A stretch of DNA of 46,822 nucleotides, taken from NCBI RefSeq assembly GCF_030813915.1, contig NZ_JAUSUJ010000023.1:1-46822 (forward strand). Direction: 5' to 3'. Below the pieces are notes generated by a model. That model saw only the letters and a program-made list of their open reading frames with translations, searched no databases and was not told where the DNA came from. The translations under genes and the position numbers were made by a program. Source of the DNA: Rhodoplanes tepidamans (GTDB taxonomy: Bacteria > Pseudomonadota > Alphaproteobacteria > Rhizobiales > Xanthobacteraceae). Of the stretch, positions 1 through 8,072 are shown piece by piece (the stretch's first letter is position 1; each line of letters starts with the position of its first letter).

Positions 1-95
1 GGGGGGGGGGGGGGGGGGGGCGGGGGGGCCCCCCCCCCCCCGCCCCCCCCCCCCCCGGGGGGGGGGGGGGGGGGGGGGGGGGCCCCCCCCCGCCT
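1..95. other. G/C homopolymer at contig edge (probable artefact)
   Basis: Runs of about 10 to 30 G or C residues with almost no other base fill the first ~95 bases. Coding or regulatory DNA of this kind is not expected, and no gene or structured element can be read in it. Poly-G is a familiar artefact of two-colour short-read chemistry, and the G-then-C arrangement suggests mis-joined read ends. The real genomic sequence probably starts near position 95. Confidence 0.8.
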
Positions 96-121
96 CGTGG
101 ATACGGAGACGCCCCCTCACC

Positions 122-150
122 CGGATTTCGTCCCTGCGGGTCGAAATCCG
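122..150. repeat. Short intergenic palindrome
   Basis: CGGATTTCG pairs with CGAAATCCG, and a CCC/GGG pairing extends the stem inside. It lies just before a second hairpin (151-177), downstream of the last sox cytochrome gene. The pair resembles the composite palindromic repeats common in alphaproteobacterial intergenic DNA. Confidence 0.6.
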
Positions 151-177
151 ACCTCTCCCCGCGTGGCGGGGAGAGGT
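151..177. repeat. Perfect hairpin (ACCTCTCCCCGC type), possible terminator
   Basis: ACCTCTCCCCGC (151-162) and GCGGGGAGAGGT (166-177) form a perfect 12-bp stem with a 3-base loop. It lies 44 bases downstream of the stop of the minus-strand cytochrome gene and could end that transcript, although no T-run follows. A related degenerate copy lies at 2683-2706 between soxB and soxC, so this is a dispersed repeat family. Confidence 0.6.
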
Positions 178-221
178 GAATATGGGGCGGCGTGGCGAGC
201 CCGGCTCGCCGCCCTGCCCCC

Positions 222-593
222 CTAGTCCGTCTGCGGCTTCAGGCTGCCGAAGTAGGCGGCCAGTGCCGCGATCTCCTCGTCCGAGAACTTCACCGCGATG
301 CTGCGCATCACCGGGTTCTCGCGCGTCTTATCGCGGTACTGGCCGAGGATCTCGACGAAGCTGTCCTCCGGCCAGCCGACGATCGGCGGGATGCCGTCGT
401 AGCGCCCGCTGATCTGGTGGCAGGTGACGCATTCCGACGAGAGGTACTGGCCGAGCTCGCGGTCGCCCTTCGGGCCGTCCGCCGCCACCGCGCCGGCGGC
501 CACCGCGAGCGCGACCGTGGTGGCGGCCGCAGCCGCGACGGTCCCGGCTGCGACGGCCGCCGGCGCGGGAGACGGCGAGCGGCGCGGCGTCAT
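222..593 (-). CDS. Single-haem cytochrome c, last gene of the sox run (SoxE/flavocytochrome c-type)
   Basis: A 123-residue exported c-type cytochrome, probably an electron carrier accepting electrons from Sox components in the periplasm. An Ala-rich signal or anchor segment covers residues ~10-38. The haem site is CVTCH (C55, C58, H59) and the likely distal Met is M96 in NPVMRS, followed by the usual C-terminal helix. The start chosen is the ATG whose last base overlaps the soxD stop (ATGA), which implies translational coupling; a longer reading frame upstream is only soxD read out of frame. The sequence resembles the small cytochrome subunits of sulfide dehydrogenase/SoxE more than SoxX. The partner flavoprotein gene (soxF/fccB) would lie beyond the contig edge. 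The exact Sox letter is uncertain. Confidence 0.8.
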   Translation of the reverse strand: MTPRRSPSPAPAAVAAGTVAAAAATTVALAVAAGAVAADGPKGDRELGQYLSSECVTCHQISGRYDGIPPIVGWPEDSFVEILGQYRDKTRENPVMRSIAVKFSDEEIAALAAYFGSLKPQTD

Positions 594-1357
594 TCGACCC
601 GCGGCCCCTTGCCGTCCTCGGGGGTCACGTCGATCGCCCGGGCGCGCCCGAGGATCTTCGGCGCGCCGGCCACGCAGTTCGTCATGCACGGGTCCTTCTT
701 CCAGAACGCCTTCTCGGAGACCTCGCGGTCGTCGTCGAAGAAGTTCGCCTCGTTGGCGAGCTTCACGGTCGGGAAGCTCTTGTCGGACAGCTCCTGGTCC
801 TGGTCCGTGATCACGTCGTTGAGATAGAGGACGTAGGCGACGATCGAATAGAGGTCGTCGCCTTCCAGCGACTGCGCATTGCCGAACGGCATGGCGCGGC
901 GGACATAGTCGATCACGGTCGAGGCGTAGGGCCAGTAGGAGCCGATCGTCTTCACCGGATCGTGAGAGGCGAGCGAGCCGGCGCCGCCGGCCAGCACCGG
1001 CCAGCGGCCGGCGCTCTCGCCGAACTCGCCGTGGCAGGCGGCGCACTGGGTGACGAACAGCTCCTCGCCCTTGCGGGCCGTGCCCTTGCCGGGCGGCAGC
1101 CCCTGCCCGTCCGGCCGCACGTCGATGTCCCAGCCGGCGATCTCCTCCGGCTTCGCCTCGCGGCCGATGCCGTAATGCACCTTCGCGGGTGCGGCAGCGA
1201 CGGCCGGCGCCGCCGCTGTCTTGGCGGGGGTCTCCTTGCCGGCCGGCTTGGCCTGCGGCTCCTTGCCGGCGGGCTTGGCGCTCTGCGCCGCGGCGAAGCT
1301 CGCGCCGCCGATCACGGCGGCGGCCAGAAGGATGGCGATCTCACGCGATCTCGACAT
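590..1357 (-). CDS. soxD: SoxD, cytochrome c subunit of sulfane dehydrogenase
   Basis: SoxD is the cytochrome partner of the molybdenum protein SoxC; together they oxidise the SoxY-bound sulfane sulfur in the periplasm, passing six electrons to cytochrome c. The 255-residue protein has a signal peptide (1-24), a low-complexity Lys/Ala/Pro linker (25-60) and one haem domain with CAACH (C105, C108, H109) and a Met ligand at M156 in the motif MPFGN. A conserved-looking CMTNC pair lies near the C-terminus. It is much shorter than the two-haem SoxD of Paracoccus (about 380-400 residues): the second haem domain is absent. The start lies inside soxC (17-base overlap), preceded by GAGGTGG. Confidence 0.93.
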   Translation of the reverse strand: MSRSREIAILLAAAVIGGASFAAAQSAKPAGKEPQAKPAGKETPAKTAAAPAVAAAPAKVHYGIGREAKPEEIAGWDIDVRPDGQGLPPGKGTARKGEELFVTQCAACHGEFGESAGRWPVLAGGAGSLASHDPVKTIGSYWPYASTVIDYVRRAMPFGNAQSLEGDDLYSIVAYVLYLNDVITDQDQELSDKSFPTVKLANEANFFDDDREVSEKAFWKKDPCMTNCVAGAPKILGRARAIDVTPEDGKGPRVE

Positions 1358-2633
1358 TTTCCACCTCGCCCTCCGGCGACACCCGCCAGGTCTGGATGCC
1401 GTTGTTGTGATAGACGGAGTTGACCCCGCGCACCTTGCGCAGCTCGTCCTTGGTGGGCTGCACGTAGCCGGTCTCGTCCATGGCGCGCGACTGCAGGAAC
1501 AGCTCGCGGCCGTCCCAGTCGAACTCGGCGTAGAAGCGGACCATCGACTTGTCGAACACGGGCCCGTCGATCCGCGCCGTGCGCCAGTTGCGGCCGCCGT
1601 CGAGCGTCACGTCGACCCGGGCGACCTTTCCCCGTCCCGACCAGGCGATGCCGGACACCACGGTGAAGCCGCGCCCGTGCCGGAACGGCGTCTGCGGACT
1701 GGGGCTGGTGATCACCGACTTGGCGTCCATCACATAGGTGAAGCGCCGCGCCTTGCCGTTCTCCAGGAGGTCCGTGTACTTGGACGTCTCCTCGCGGTGG
1801 TGCCAGGGCTGGTCGCCGACCTCGATGCGGCGCAGCCACTTGACCCACATGTTGGCCTCCCAGCCGGGCACGCAGATGCGCACCGGGTAGCCGTTCTCGG
1901 GGCGCAGTCGCTCGCCGTTCATGCGGAAGGCGATCAGGCAGTCGTCGAGCGCCTTCTGGAGCGGCAGCGAGCGCGTCATCGCGGCCGAGTCGGCGCCCTC
2001 CAGCAGCAGCCACTTCGCGTTGGTCTTGAGGCCCGCCTCCTCCAGCAGCACCCTGAGCGGCACGCCCGTGTACATCACGTTGTGGATCATGCCGTGGGTG
2101 AACTGGCAGGCGTTCATCTGGGCGCCGCGCCATTCCATGCCGGAGTTCGCCGCGCATTCGGCGAAATAGACCCGGTTGGTGCGCGGCAGCCGCTCCAGAT
2201 CCTGGAGCGTGAACATCAACGGCTTGTCGACCAGGCCGTGGATCATCAGCCGGTAGTCGTTCGGGTCGAGCTCGGCGATGCCGGAATGGTGGCGCTCGAA
2301 GCACAGGCCGTTCGGTGTGATGATGCCGTCGAGCTCGTGCAGCGGCGTGAACGACACCGAGCTCTCGCGCGACGCCGTCAGCCACTCGACGTCGCGCCGG
2401 ATCACGTGCGCCTCGTGCTTCGACGGCTTGCCGTAGGCGCGCACCGCGACGCCGTCGCCGAGCGTCTTGGACCACTCCGGCACGTTGGGCGGAAGGTTGG
2501 CGGGATTGCCGGGCTCCGCGGCGACGGCGGCCGTGCCGGGGCCGAGGGCCGCGGCGCCGCCGAGCGCCAGGCCCCTGCCGAGAAGCGAGCGGCGCGACAG
2601 GCCGGCTTCGTGATCGAGGGTGTGTGTCGACAT
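1341..2633 (-). CDS. soxC: SoxC, molybdopterin sulfane dehydrogenase
   Basis: Molybdenum-cofactor enzyme of the sulfite-oxidase fold, acting with SoxD in the periplasmic thiosulfate-oxidising complex. The 430-residue length is normal. A twin-arginine signal (SRRSLLGRG at 13-21, then an Ala/Gly stretch) fits export of a folded cofactor protein. The Mo-ligating cysteine is C160 in the motif YFAEC. The C-terminal third is the Mo-co dimerisation domain. GGAGAG precedes the ATG. Having SoxC implies complete oxidation of thiosulfate to sulfate rather than sulfur-globule storage; that is family knowledge, not something seen in the DNA. Confidence 0.96.
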   Translation of the reverse strand: MSTHTLDHEAGLSRRSLLGRGLALGGAAALGPGTAAVAAEPGNPANLPPNVPEWSKTLGDGVAVRAYGKPSKHEAHVIRRDVEWLTASRESSVSFTPLHELDGIITPNGLCFERHHSGIAELDPNDYRLMIHGLVDKPLMFTLQDLERLPRTNRVYFAECAANSGMEWRGAQMNACQFTHGMIHNVMYTGVPLRVLLEEAGLKTNAKWLLLEGADSAAMTRSLPLQKALDDCLIAFRMNGERLRPENGYPVRICVPGWEANMWVKWLRRIEVGDQPWHHREETSKYTDLLENGKARRFTYVMDAKSVITSPSPQTPFRHGRGFTVVSGIAWSGRGKVARVDVTLDGGRNWRTARIDGPVFDKSMVRFYAEFDWDGRELFLQSRAMDETGYVQPTKDELRKVRGVNSVYHNNGIQTWRVSPEGEVENVEIA

Positions 2634-2682
2634 TCACGCTCTCCGGTGTCTTGTTATGCCGGTCTGTGCGAGCCCGGGGTCA

Positions 2683-2706
2683 CCTCTCCCCGCGTGCGGG
2701 AAGAGG
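2683..2706. repeat. Degenerate copy of the CCTCTCCCCGC hairpin
   Basis: CCTCTCCCCGC and GCGGGAAGAGG form an imperfect stem in the 108-bp gap between soxB and soxC. It matches the family of the perfect hairpin at 151-177. It could modulate transcription between soxB and the distal soxCD genes. Confidence 0.55.
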
Positions 2707-2741
2707 GAGCGCCGGCGCGGTGCCCGACGGGCACGCGCGCT

Positions 2742-4442
2742 TCACGCCCCCAGAATCTTCACGGTCGAGGCGCCGGTCGGCGCAACGGTCGGGGTCTTCT
2801 TCAGGTGGGAGAAGACGACGTCCCAGATCGCCGGGCCTTCGGTGCCTTCGTTGACGCTCGCCCAGCCCGCGACCGTGTAGTCCTTGTCGGCGGCGAGCGG
2901 CTGTCCGGTGCGGGCGAGCACCAGGTCGCCGATGCGGCTGCCGATCGGCTTCCCGACGTCGATCGTGTAGGAGAGCCCGCCGACCCGCACCATGTCGCCG
3001 CCCTGCTGCAGGTACGGATCCGGATTGAAGATGTTGTCGGCGACGTCCTCGAGGATCTCCTTGAGCCGTCCGCCCGTCATCGCCATCCGGTACGCCGCCG
3101 GATAGGTCATGGCCGTCGCGTTGTAGACGTCCTCGCGGGTGATGCTCTGCCCCGGCAGCAGCGTCGGCCCCCAGCGGAAGCCGGGCGACAGCGCGATCTC
3201 GGCGTCGCGCTCGGCGAGCAGCGCGTCGCAGATCACGTCGTCGAGGGTGCCGTTGAAGTTGCCGCGCCGGTAGAGCGTCGTCTCGGTCCGGCCGACCACC
3301 TCGGCCAGCATCGCCTCGTGCGGGGCGCGGTGCTTCGCGATGGCCGCGGCGACCGCCGCGTTCGGCCGGATGGCGTCGGCCATCACCGGGATCAGCTTGT
3401 GGCGGACGCCCCTGACGGCGCCGTCGCGCACGTCGAGATCGAGGCGCGACACGAACTTGCCGTGGCTGCCCGAGGCGATCAGCAGCGTCTTGCCGACCTG
3501 CACGGGCGCCGGCAGCGCGTCGTGGGTGTGGCCGGTGAGGATCACGTCGATGCCGTTCACCCGGCCGGCGAGCTTGCGGTCGACGTCGAAGCCGTTGTGC
3601 GACAGCAGCACCACCAGCCCGGCGCCGCCGGCCCGGGCCTTGTCGACCTCGGCCTGCAGCTCCTTCTCGCGGATCCCGAACGACCAGTCGGGGATCATCC
3701 AGCGTGGATTGGCGATCGGCGTGTAGGGCAGCGCCTGGCCGATCACGGCGATCTTGACGCCGCCGCGCTCGAAGGTCGCCGAGCCCTTGAACACCTCGTC
3801 CTGGAACTCGCTCTCGCGCACGTTCTGGCACAGGAACGGGAAGCCGAGCGTGTCGACCAGCGCCTTGACGCGCTCCGCGCCGAGCGTGAACTCCCAGTGG
3901 GCCGTCATGGCGTCCGGCTTCAGGAGCGCCATGCAGTCCACCATGTCCTGGCCCTTGGTGGCGAGCGACGTGAAGGAGTTCTGCCAGGTGTCGCCGCCGT
4001 CGAGCAGCAGCACGCGGTCGCCGCGCTCGGCCCGCACCGCCTCGACGACGGTGGCGACCCGGTCGAGACCGCCGACCCGGCCGTAGCTCTTCGCCAGCGC
4101 CTCGAAGTCGATGTCGGCGAGCGCATAGGCGAGCGGGCTGCCGGGGGGCACCTTGTAGGCCTCCAGCAGCGCCTTGCCGGTGACGTGCGGCGGCACGCCC
4201 TTGGCCTCGCCGACGCCGAGATTGACGGTCGGCTCACGGAAATAGACCGGCTTCAGCTGGGCGTGGATGTCGGTGACGTGCAGGATCGTCACGTTGCCGA
4301 GCGGCTCGAAGGCGAGAAGGTCGGCCTCGGTCACGCGCTGCTGGGCGAGCGCGCGGCCGATCGTCCCTCCCCCGAGGCCGGTTCCGGCCAGGGCGGCGGC
4401 CACGGCCGCCGAATACTGCAGCAGGTCTCGTCGCGTCGTCAT
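2742..4442 (-). CDS. soxB: SoxB, SoxY thiosulfohydrolase
   Basis: Di-manganese hydrolase of the 5'-nucleotidase/metallophosphoesterase family that releases sulfate from the thiosulfonate or sulfonate on the SoxY carboxy-terminal cysteine. The 566-residue length is typical. A Tat signal starts at RRDLLQY (4-10). Metal-site motifs are visible: VTDIHAQ (D58, H60), DGGDTWQ (148-154), LSHNGFDVD, and GHTHDALP. The C-terminal 5'-nucleotidase domain is complete. GGGAGG lies ~10 bases before the ATG. It sits 93 bp downstream of soxZ. Confidence 0.97.
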   Translation of the reverse strand: MTTRRDLLQYSAAVAAALAGTGLGGGTIGRALAQQRVTEADLLAFEPLGNVTILHVTDIHAQLKPVYFREPTVNLGVGEAKGVPPHVTGKALLEAYKVPPGSPLAYALADIDFEALAKSYGRVGGLDRVATVVEAVRAERGDRVLLLDGGDTWQNSFTSLATKGQDMVDCMALLKPDAMTAHWEFTLGAERVKALVDTLGFPFLCQNVRESEFQDEVFKGSATFERGGVKIAVIGQALPYTPIANPRWMIPDWSFGIREKELQAEVDKARAGGAGLVVLLSHNGFDVDRKLAGRVNGIDVILTGHTHDALPAPVQVGKTLLIASGSHGKFVSRLDLDVRDGAVRGVRHKLIPVMADAIRPNAAVAAAIAKHRAPHEAMLAEVVGRTETTLYRRGNFNGTLDDVICDALLAERDAEIALSPGFRWGPTLLPGQSITREDVYNATAMTYPAAYRMAMTGGRLKEILEDVADNIFNPDPYLQQGGDMVRVGGLSYTIDVGKPIGSRIGDLVLARTGQPLAADKDYTVAGWASVNEGTEGPAIWDVVFSHLKKTPTVAPTGASTVKILGA

Positions 4443-4535
4443 GGCGCGCGTCCTCCCGCGCCGGCACAGCGGTGCCGGCCGTCCAGGCGTTTCCTCGGAA
4501 CGATCGTTGCAGTCGAGCCGGGCGGCGGGCCGCCG

Positions 4536-4871
4536 TCAGCTCACCGTGATCGTGTCTTCGCCGACGATCTTGCTGCCGTCGTCGTCCGTCCAGGTGAGAA
4601 CGACCTTGCCGCTCTCGTCGGCCCGGAACTTGAACTGCATGTAAGGATTGGCCGAGACGGCGGGCTCGAGGTCGGCGGCGAAGACCAGCTTGCCGTTCAC
4701 CTCGCAGGTGAACTTGTTGATGATCTTGCGCGGGATGACGTTGCCGTCCTTGTCCTTGCGCTGCCCCGACTCCATGATGTGGGCCACCAGGGCCTTGACC
4801 TCCACGAGGTCGCCCTTCTTGGCCTCCTTCTTGTCGAGACGGATGCGCGGCCGCGGCGCGGGTGTCGCCAT
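4536..4871 (-). CDS. soxZ: SoxZ, sulfur-carrier complex subunit
   Basis: The 111-residue SoxZ partners SoxY, and the heterodimer carries pathway intermediates. It is an immunoglobulin-like beta protein with no signal peptide of its own; SoxZ is known to be exported with SoxY. Typical features are PRIRLDKKEAKKGD near the start and a tail that binds the SoxY arm. AGGGAG lies upstream of the ATG. The gene is 36 bp downstream of soxY. Confidence 0.95.
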   Translation of the reverse strand: MATPAPRPRIRLDKKEAKKGDLVEVKALVAHIMESGQRKDKDGNVIPRKIINKFTCEVNGKLVFAADLEPAVSANPYMQFKFRADESGKVVLTWTDDDGSKIVGEDTITVS

Positions 4872-4907
4872 GTCGTTTCTCCCTGAAATGCTGAGGATCG
4901 TACCGGA

Positions 4908-5363
4908 TCAGCCGCCGCAGCCGCCGATGGTGACCTTGACCTGCCGGGTGTCCGTGTAGAACGAGCCGTCGTTCATCTTGGCGATGGCGATGACGTTCTG
5001 GGTCTCGGCGAGCCGGATGCGGGTGGCCGCCTCGGCGACGCCCGAGCGCGGGGAGAAATGGAAGGTGGCGATGCCGCCGCGCGGATTGCCGTCGGCGACC
5101 ACCAGCACGTCGGTGACGTGCGAGGCGTCGGTCATCGGGCTCTCGACCGTGAAGGCGAGCGGCACGGTGTTGCCGTTCTCGGCGATGTCGGGGAGATCGA
5201 GCTTCACCTTGCCCTTCACCGGCGCCTTGCCGCCCGTGAAGGCCTTGATCAGCTCGTCGGAATCGTTCTTGGCCCAGGCGGGGCCGGCGCCGCCGAGGGC
5301 CATCGCCGTCACCACGCCGGCGCCCAGCGCGAACGCTTCGCGTCGGCTCACAGTCATCGTCAT
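4908..5363 (-). CDS. soxY: SoxY, covalent sulfur-intermediate carrier
   Basis: SoxY carries thiosulfate-derived intermediates on the cysteine of its mobile C-terminal arm; here the protein ends GGCGG, the canonical arm. The start at 5363 (MTMTVSRREAF) is chosen because GGAGAGG lies eight bases upstream and it places the Tat motif SRREAF near the N-terminus. The open frame extends 24 codons further but that stretch looks untranslated. The protein is 151 residues. It is the first gene of a soxYZBCD-cytochrome unit and diverges from soxAX across a 439-bp regulatory region. Confidence 0.95.
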   Translation of the reverse strand: MTMTVSRREAFALGAGVVTAMALGGAGPAWAKNDSDELIKAFTGGKAPVKGKVKLDLPDIAENGNTVPLAFTVESPMTDASHVTDVLVVADGNPRGGIATFHFSPRSGVAEAATRIRLAETQNVIAIAKMNDGSFYTDTRQVKVTIGGCGG

Positions 5364-5419
5364 CGAGAACCTCTCCTCGTCGGCGGCGGCCCCGCCGGGC
5401 CGCGTTGCGTGGTCACCGG

Positions 5420-5482
5420 GCCGGGTCGTCACCACACCCGGGTCGTCGCCGCACCCGGGACGTCGCCGCCCGGGTCGTCGTC
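5420..5482. repeat. Tandem ~17-bp repeats upstream of soxY
   Basis: Three to four imperfect copies of a 16-17-bp unit (CCCGGGTCGTCGCCGCA and variants) start near 5420, 5437, 5454 and 5469. They lie 57 bases upstream of the soxY start, so they would be in the 5' leader or core promoter. The ORF extension upstream of soxY is created by this repeat. Confidence 0.7.
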
Positions 5483-5565
5483 AGCCAGTCAGGTCTTCAC
5501 GGATTGCCGGACATGACGCGCCATCTCAGACGCCGTCGCGCCTCCGGGACCCGCTTCCTCCATAC

Positions 5566-5581
5566 ATTCATTATTTTGAAA
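5566..5581. promoter_or_regulatory. Candidate sox operator 1 (ATTC-N8-GAAA)
   Basis: ATTC and GAAA half-sites are separated by eight bases in the soxY-soxA intergenic region. The spacing matches the other copies at 5715-5730 and 9665-9680. The assignment to a SoxR-type repressor is inference. Confidence 0.4.
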
Positions 5582-5714
5582 CTTCTCTAGCCTGTCCGGC
5601 CGCGGCGCGCAATAGGCGAAATGGCTAATGACAGCGCATTTGTTGCTGCAGCGCAGCGTATACGAAGCACATTGTCCTCCGCGATCCGGGCCGAACGGAA
5701 AAAAGCACTTTTCA

Positions 5715-5730
5715 TTCGCCTTCGGGAATA
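5715..5730. promoter_or_regulatory. Candidate sox operator 2 (ATTC-N8-GAAT)
   Basis: Perfect half-sites ATTC and GAAT flank eight bases (GCCTTCGG), 73 bases upstream of the soxA start. The inner GCC is shared with the copy at 9665-9680. Confidence 0.45.
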
Positions 5731-5802
5731 TAAGCTGATCACGTCCAGGCGCTTCAAGAGACCGGCATCGGCCGGCGGCCGCGCCCCATGGTCGGAGGAA
5801 AC

Positions 5803-6663
5803 ATGAGTCCAGGACTTTTCGCCCTGGCGCGGACCGTCGTGACGGCCGCGTCGGTCGCGGTGACGCTGTCGATCGCCACCGCCCAGACCCCCGCTCCGCA
5901 ACCCGCCACCGAAGAGGACGCCGACAAGCTCCTCGAAAAGTACCGGGCCATGATCTCCGACCCGATGTCGAACCCGGGCTATCTCGCGGTCGACACGGGC
6001 GAGACGCTGTGGACCACGGCGCGCGGCCCGAAGAACGCGACGCTGGAGACCTGCGACCTCGGCAAGGGGCCCGGCACGGTCGACGGCGCCTATGCCGAGC
6101 TGCCGCGGTACTTCGCCGACGTCGGCCGGGTGATGGACGCCGAATCGCGCATCCTCTGGTGCATGGAGACGATCCAGGGGATCGACACCACGCCGATCCG
6201 CAAGAAGCCGTTCGCCTCCTCGGGCGGCAACCCGGCGACCGAGATCGAGGCGCTGGTCGCCTACGTCGCCAACAAGTCCAACGGGATGAAGTACGCCGCC
6301 CGGATGGAGCATCCGAAGGAGCGCGAGGCGGTGGCGCTCGGCGAGGCGCTGTTCTACCGCCGCTCCAGCCTCAACGACTTCTCCTGCCAGACCTGCCACG
6401 GCCAGGAGGGCCAGCGCATCCGCCTGCAGACCCTGCCGTTCTTCGACAGCCCCAAGGCCGCGCAGGCGACCATGGGAACGTGGCCGACCTACCGGGTGTC
6501 GCAGGCGTCGCTGCGCACCATGCAGCACCGCATCTGGGACTGCTACTGGCAGATGCGCATGCCGGACGTCGGCTACGCCTCCGAGGTGACGGTGGCGCTC
6601 GCCGCCTACCTGACCAAGAAGGCCGAAGGCGGCACGATCGAAGTGCCCTCCATCAAGCGCTGA
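5803..6663 (+). CDS. soxA: SoxA, c-type cytochrome subunit of the SoxAX L-cysteine S-thiosulfotransferase
   Basis: SoxAX attaches thiosulfate to SoxY, starting the cycle. From the ATG after GGAGGAA (5794-5800) the protein has 286 residues; an ATG five codons earlier lacks a ribosome site. A signal peptide ends near residue 28 (TAQ). Only one CXXCH haem motif is present (CQTCH, 195-199). The N-terminal domain keeps C84 and C120 but has no haem motif, as in mono-haem SoxA. C247 (WDCYWQ) is the expected active-site cysteine that ligates haem and becomes persulfidated. soxX follows after 9 bp. Confidence 0.95.
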   Translation: MSPGLFALARTVVTAASVAVTLSIATAQTPAPQPATEEDADKLLEKYRAMISDPMSNPGYLAVDTGETLWTTARGPKNATLETCDLGKGPGTVDGAYAELPRYFADVGRVMDAESRILWCMETIQGIDTTPIRKKPFASSGGNPATEIEALVAYVANKSNGMKYAARMEHPKEREAVALGEALFYRRSSLNDFSCQTCHGQEGQRIRLQTLPFFDSPKAAQATMGTWPTYRVSQASLRTMQHRIWDCYWQMRMPDVGYASEVTVALAAYLTKKAEGGTIEVPSIKR

Positions 6664-6672
6664 GGACCCCCG

Positions 6673-7344
6673 ATGCCCAGGATGTCACTTGCGGCCCTTG
6701 CCGCCGCGGCCTCGGCGGCCGCTCTCCTTCTGTCCGGCGCGGCGTCCGCCACCGACGTCAAGACCCAGGCCGGTGCCGGACCGGGCGCCGAGGTGGCCCC
6801 CGGGATCACCCGCGAGCGGCTCGAGCAGGCGGTCGCCGCCGCCTGGAAGGGCCTGCCGCCGGATCTCGCCGCCCGGGTCGTCCAGGACGAGACCATGGCG
6901 CTCTGCTCCCAGTATCGCAACCAGCCGCCGCAGGCGGTGGCCGACGCGATCCTCGCCCGGGAAAAGAAGAACGTCACCTATCCGGCCGACGGCAAGTATC
7001 TCGGGAGCTGGAAGAACGGCGAGAAGCTGGCGCTCTCCGGCTTCGGCGGCCGCATGGGCGACGACCCGAAGCGGGCGAACGGCGGCAACTGCTACGCCTG
7101 CCACCAGCTCGCCCCGACCGAGATCAGCTACGGCACGCTCGGCCCCAGCCTGCTCGCCTACGGCAAGCTGAAGGGCAACACGCCGGAGGCCCAGAAGGAG
7201 GTCTACGAGCGGGTGTTCAACGCCCAGGCCGTGTTCGCCTGCTCGAACATGCCGCGCTTCGGCCACAACAAGTTCCTGACCATCGAGCAGATCAAGGACG
7301 CGGTGGCGTTCCTGCTCGATCCGGAGTCGCCGGTGAACAAGTGA
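6673..7344 (+). CDS. soxX: SoxX, cytochrome c subunit of SoxAX
   Basis: SoxX accepts the electrons released when thiosulfate is joined to SoxY. The protein has 223 residues with a signal peptide (1-26). The haem site is CYACH (C140, C143, H144) with Met ligand M193 (SNMPRFG). The N-terminal extension of ~100 residues before the haem is longer than in the smallest SoxX proteins. GAGGA lies before the ATG, nine bases after the soxA stop, so the two are one operon. The gene ends next to a dispersed palindromic element. Confidence 0.94.
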   Translation: MPRMSLAALAAAASAAALLLSGAASATDVKTQAGAGPGAEVAPGITRERLEQAVAAAWKGLPPDLAARVVQDETMALCSQYRNQPPQAVADAILAREKKNVTYPADGKYLGSWKNGEKLALSGFGGRMGDDPKRANGGNCYACHQLAPTEISYGTLGPSLLAYGKLKGNTPEAQKEVYERVFNAQAVFACSNMPRFGHNKFLTIEQIKDAVAFLLDPESPVNK

Positions 7345-7364
7345 GGGCGGGCGCATCTGGACCG

Positions 7365-7479
7365 GTCATTCCGGGGCGCGGCGAAGTCGCGAACCCGGAA
7401 TCCAACCAAGATGCACCAGCGCCCGTATCGCCACTGGATTCCGGGTCACGGCTGCTGACGCAGCCGTGACCGGAATGAC
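7365..7479. repeat. Dispersed composite palindrome (GTCATTCCGG family), copy 1
   Basis: The element starts GTCATTCCGG and ends CCGGAATGAC, with internal CCCGGAATCC / GGATTCCGGG pairing. It fills the convergent gap between soxX and soxW and could serve both as a two-way terminator. A second copy with the same ends lies at 11425-11531. Confidence 0.8.
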
Positions 7480-7487
7480 GATGACGA

Positions 7488-8060
7488 TCACGCCCCCTGG
7501 GCGCGGAGCCAGTCGCGCAGCGAGCCCTTCTCGTAGGCCTTCTCGGCGACGAAGCGGAAGAGCGCCAGGAAATGCTTCGGCTCGAGATAGCCCTGCGCCC
7601 GCGCCACCTCGCGCTCGCGCGGGGCCTTCGCCTTCATGGTCTCGGGGCTCTCGCCGAAGAACTGGAAGGTCGGGGTGAAGCGCACGCCGTACTTCTCGGC
7701 GAGCCGGCGCTCGGAGAGCGTCTCGCCGTCGAGGTCGACCACCCTGCGGTCGCCGGCGACGTTGAGCTGCAGCACCTCGAAGCGCTCGCGGATATAGGCC
7801 GCGATCGCCGGGTCCCCGAGATTCTTCACGTGGGTCTCGCGGCAGTACGGGCAGCCGCGCAGCTCCCACATCACGGCGAGGCGCTTGCCGTTCTGCCGGG
7901 CGAGCGCGACGTCGTCGGCGAGCTCGAGCAGGCTCTGCAGGAACCAGTCGACGTGCGGCAGCCCGTCCTCGTTCAGCTCGAGCTCCTCGGCCCGCACCGG
8001 CGCGGCGGCGAACCCGGGCGCCGAGAGCGCCGCGGCGATCAGGACACGACGTGACAGCAT
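7488..8060 (-). CDS. soxW: SoxW, periplasmic thioredoxin-like protein
   Basis: Exported thioredoxin-fold protein of 190 residues with signal peptide (1-24, ending VRA) and the redox motif GCPYC (C70, C73). In Sox systems SoxW is reduced through the membrane protein SoxV and keeps the SoxYZ cysteine in an active reduced state. The chain after the motif (GDRRVVDLDGE, then VRFTPTFQF with the cis-Pro) is the DsbC/thioredoxin_2 pattern. It lies convergent with soxX. Only 12 bp separate its start from a divergent exported-protein gene. Confidence 0.88.
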   Translation of the reverse strand: MLSRRVLIAAALSAPGFAAAPVRAEELELNEDGLPHVDWFLQSLLELADDVALARQNGKRLAVMWELRGCPYCRETHVKNLGDPAIAAYIRERFEVLQLNVAGDRRVVDLDGETLSERRLAEKYGVRFTPTFQFFGESPETMKAKAPREREVARAQGYLEPKHFLALFRFVAEKAYEKGSLRDWLRAQGA

Positions 8061-8072
8061 GGACGTTTCCTC

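Larger units (their letters stand above)
5364..5802. promoter_or_regulatory. Divergent soxY / soxA intergenic region
   Basis: The 439 bp between the two sox start codons hold no convincing gene. Next to soxY lies a G+C-rich tandem repeat (5420-5482). The remainder is clearly more A+T-rich than its surroundings and contains two ATTC-N8-GAA inverted repeats (5566-5581 and 5715-5730). This is where the soxYZBCD and soxAX promoters should be. In studied alphaproteobacteria the divergent sox regions are controlled by the ArsR-type repressor SoxR; no soxR gene is in this window. Confidence 0.6.

Noticed and set aside
1221-4886. 1221-codon open frame on the plus strand, antisense to soxB, soxC and soxZ
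   Set aside because: It is a frame shadow caused by high G+C. The opposite strand carries complete, motif-rich Sox proteins; this translation is His/Arg/Ala-rich with no domain.
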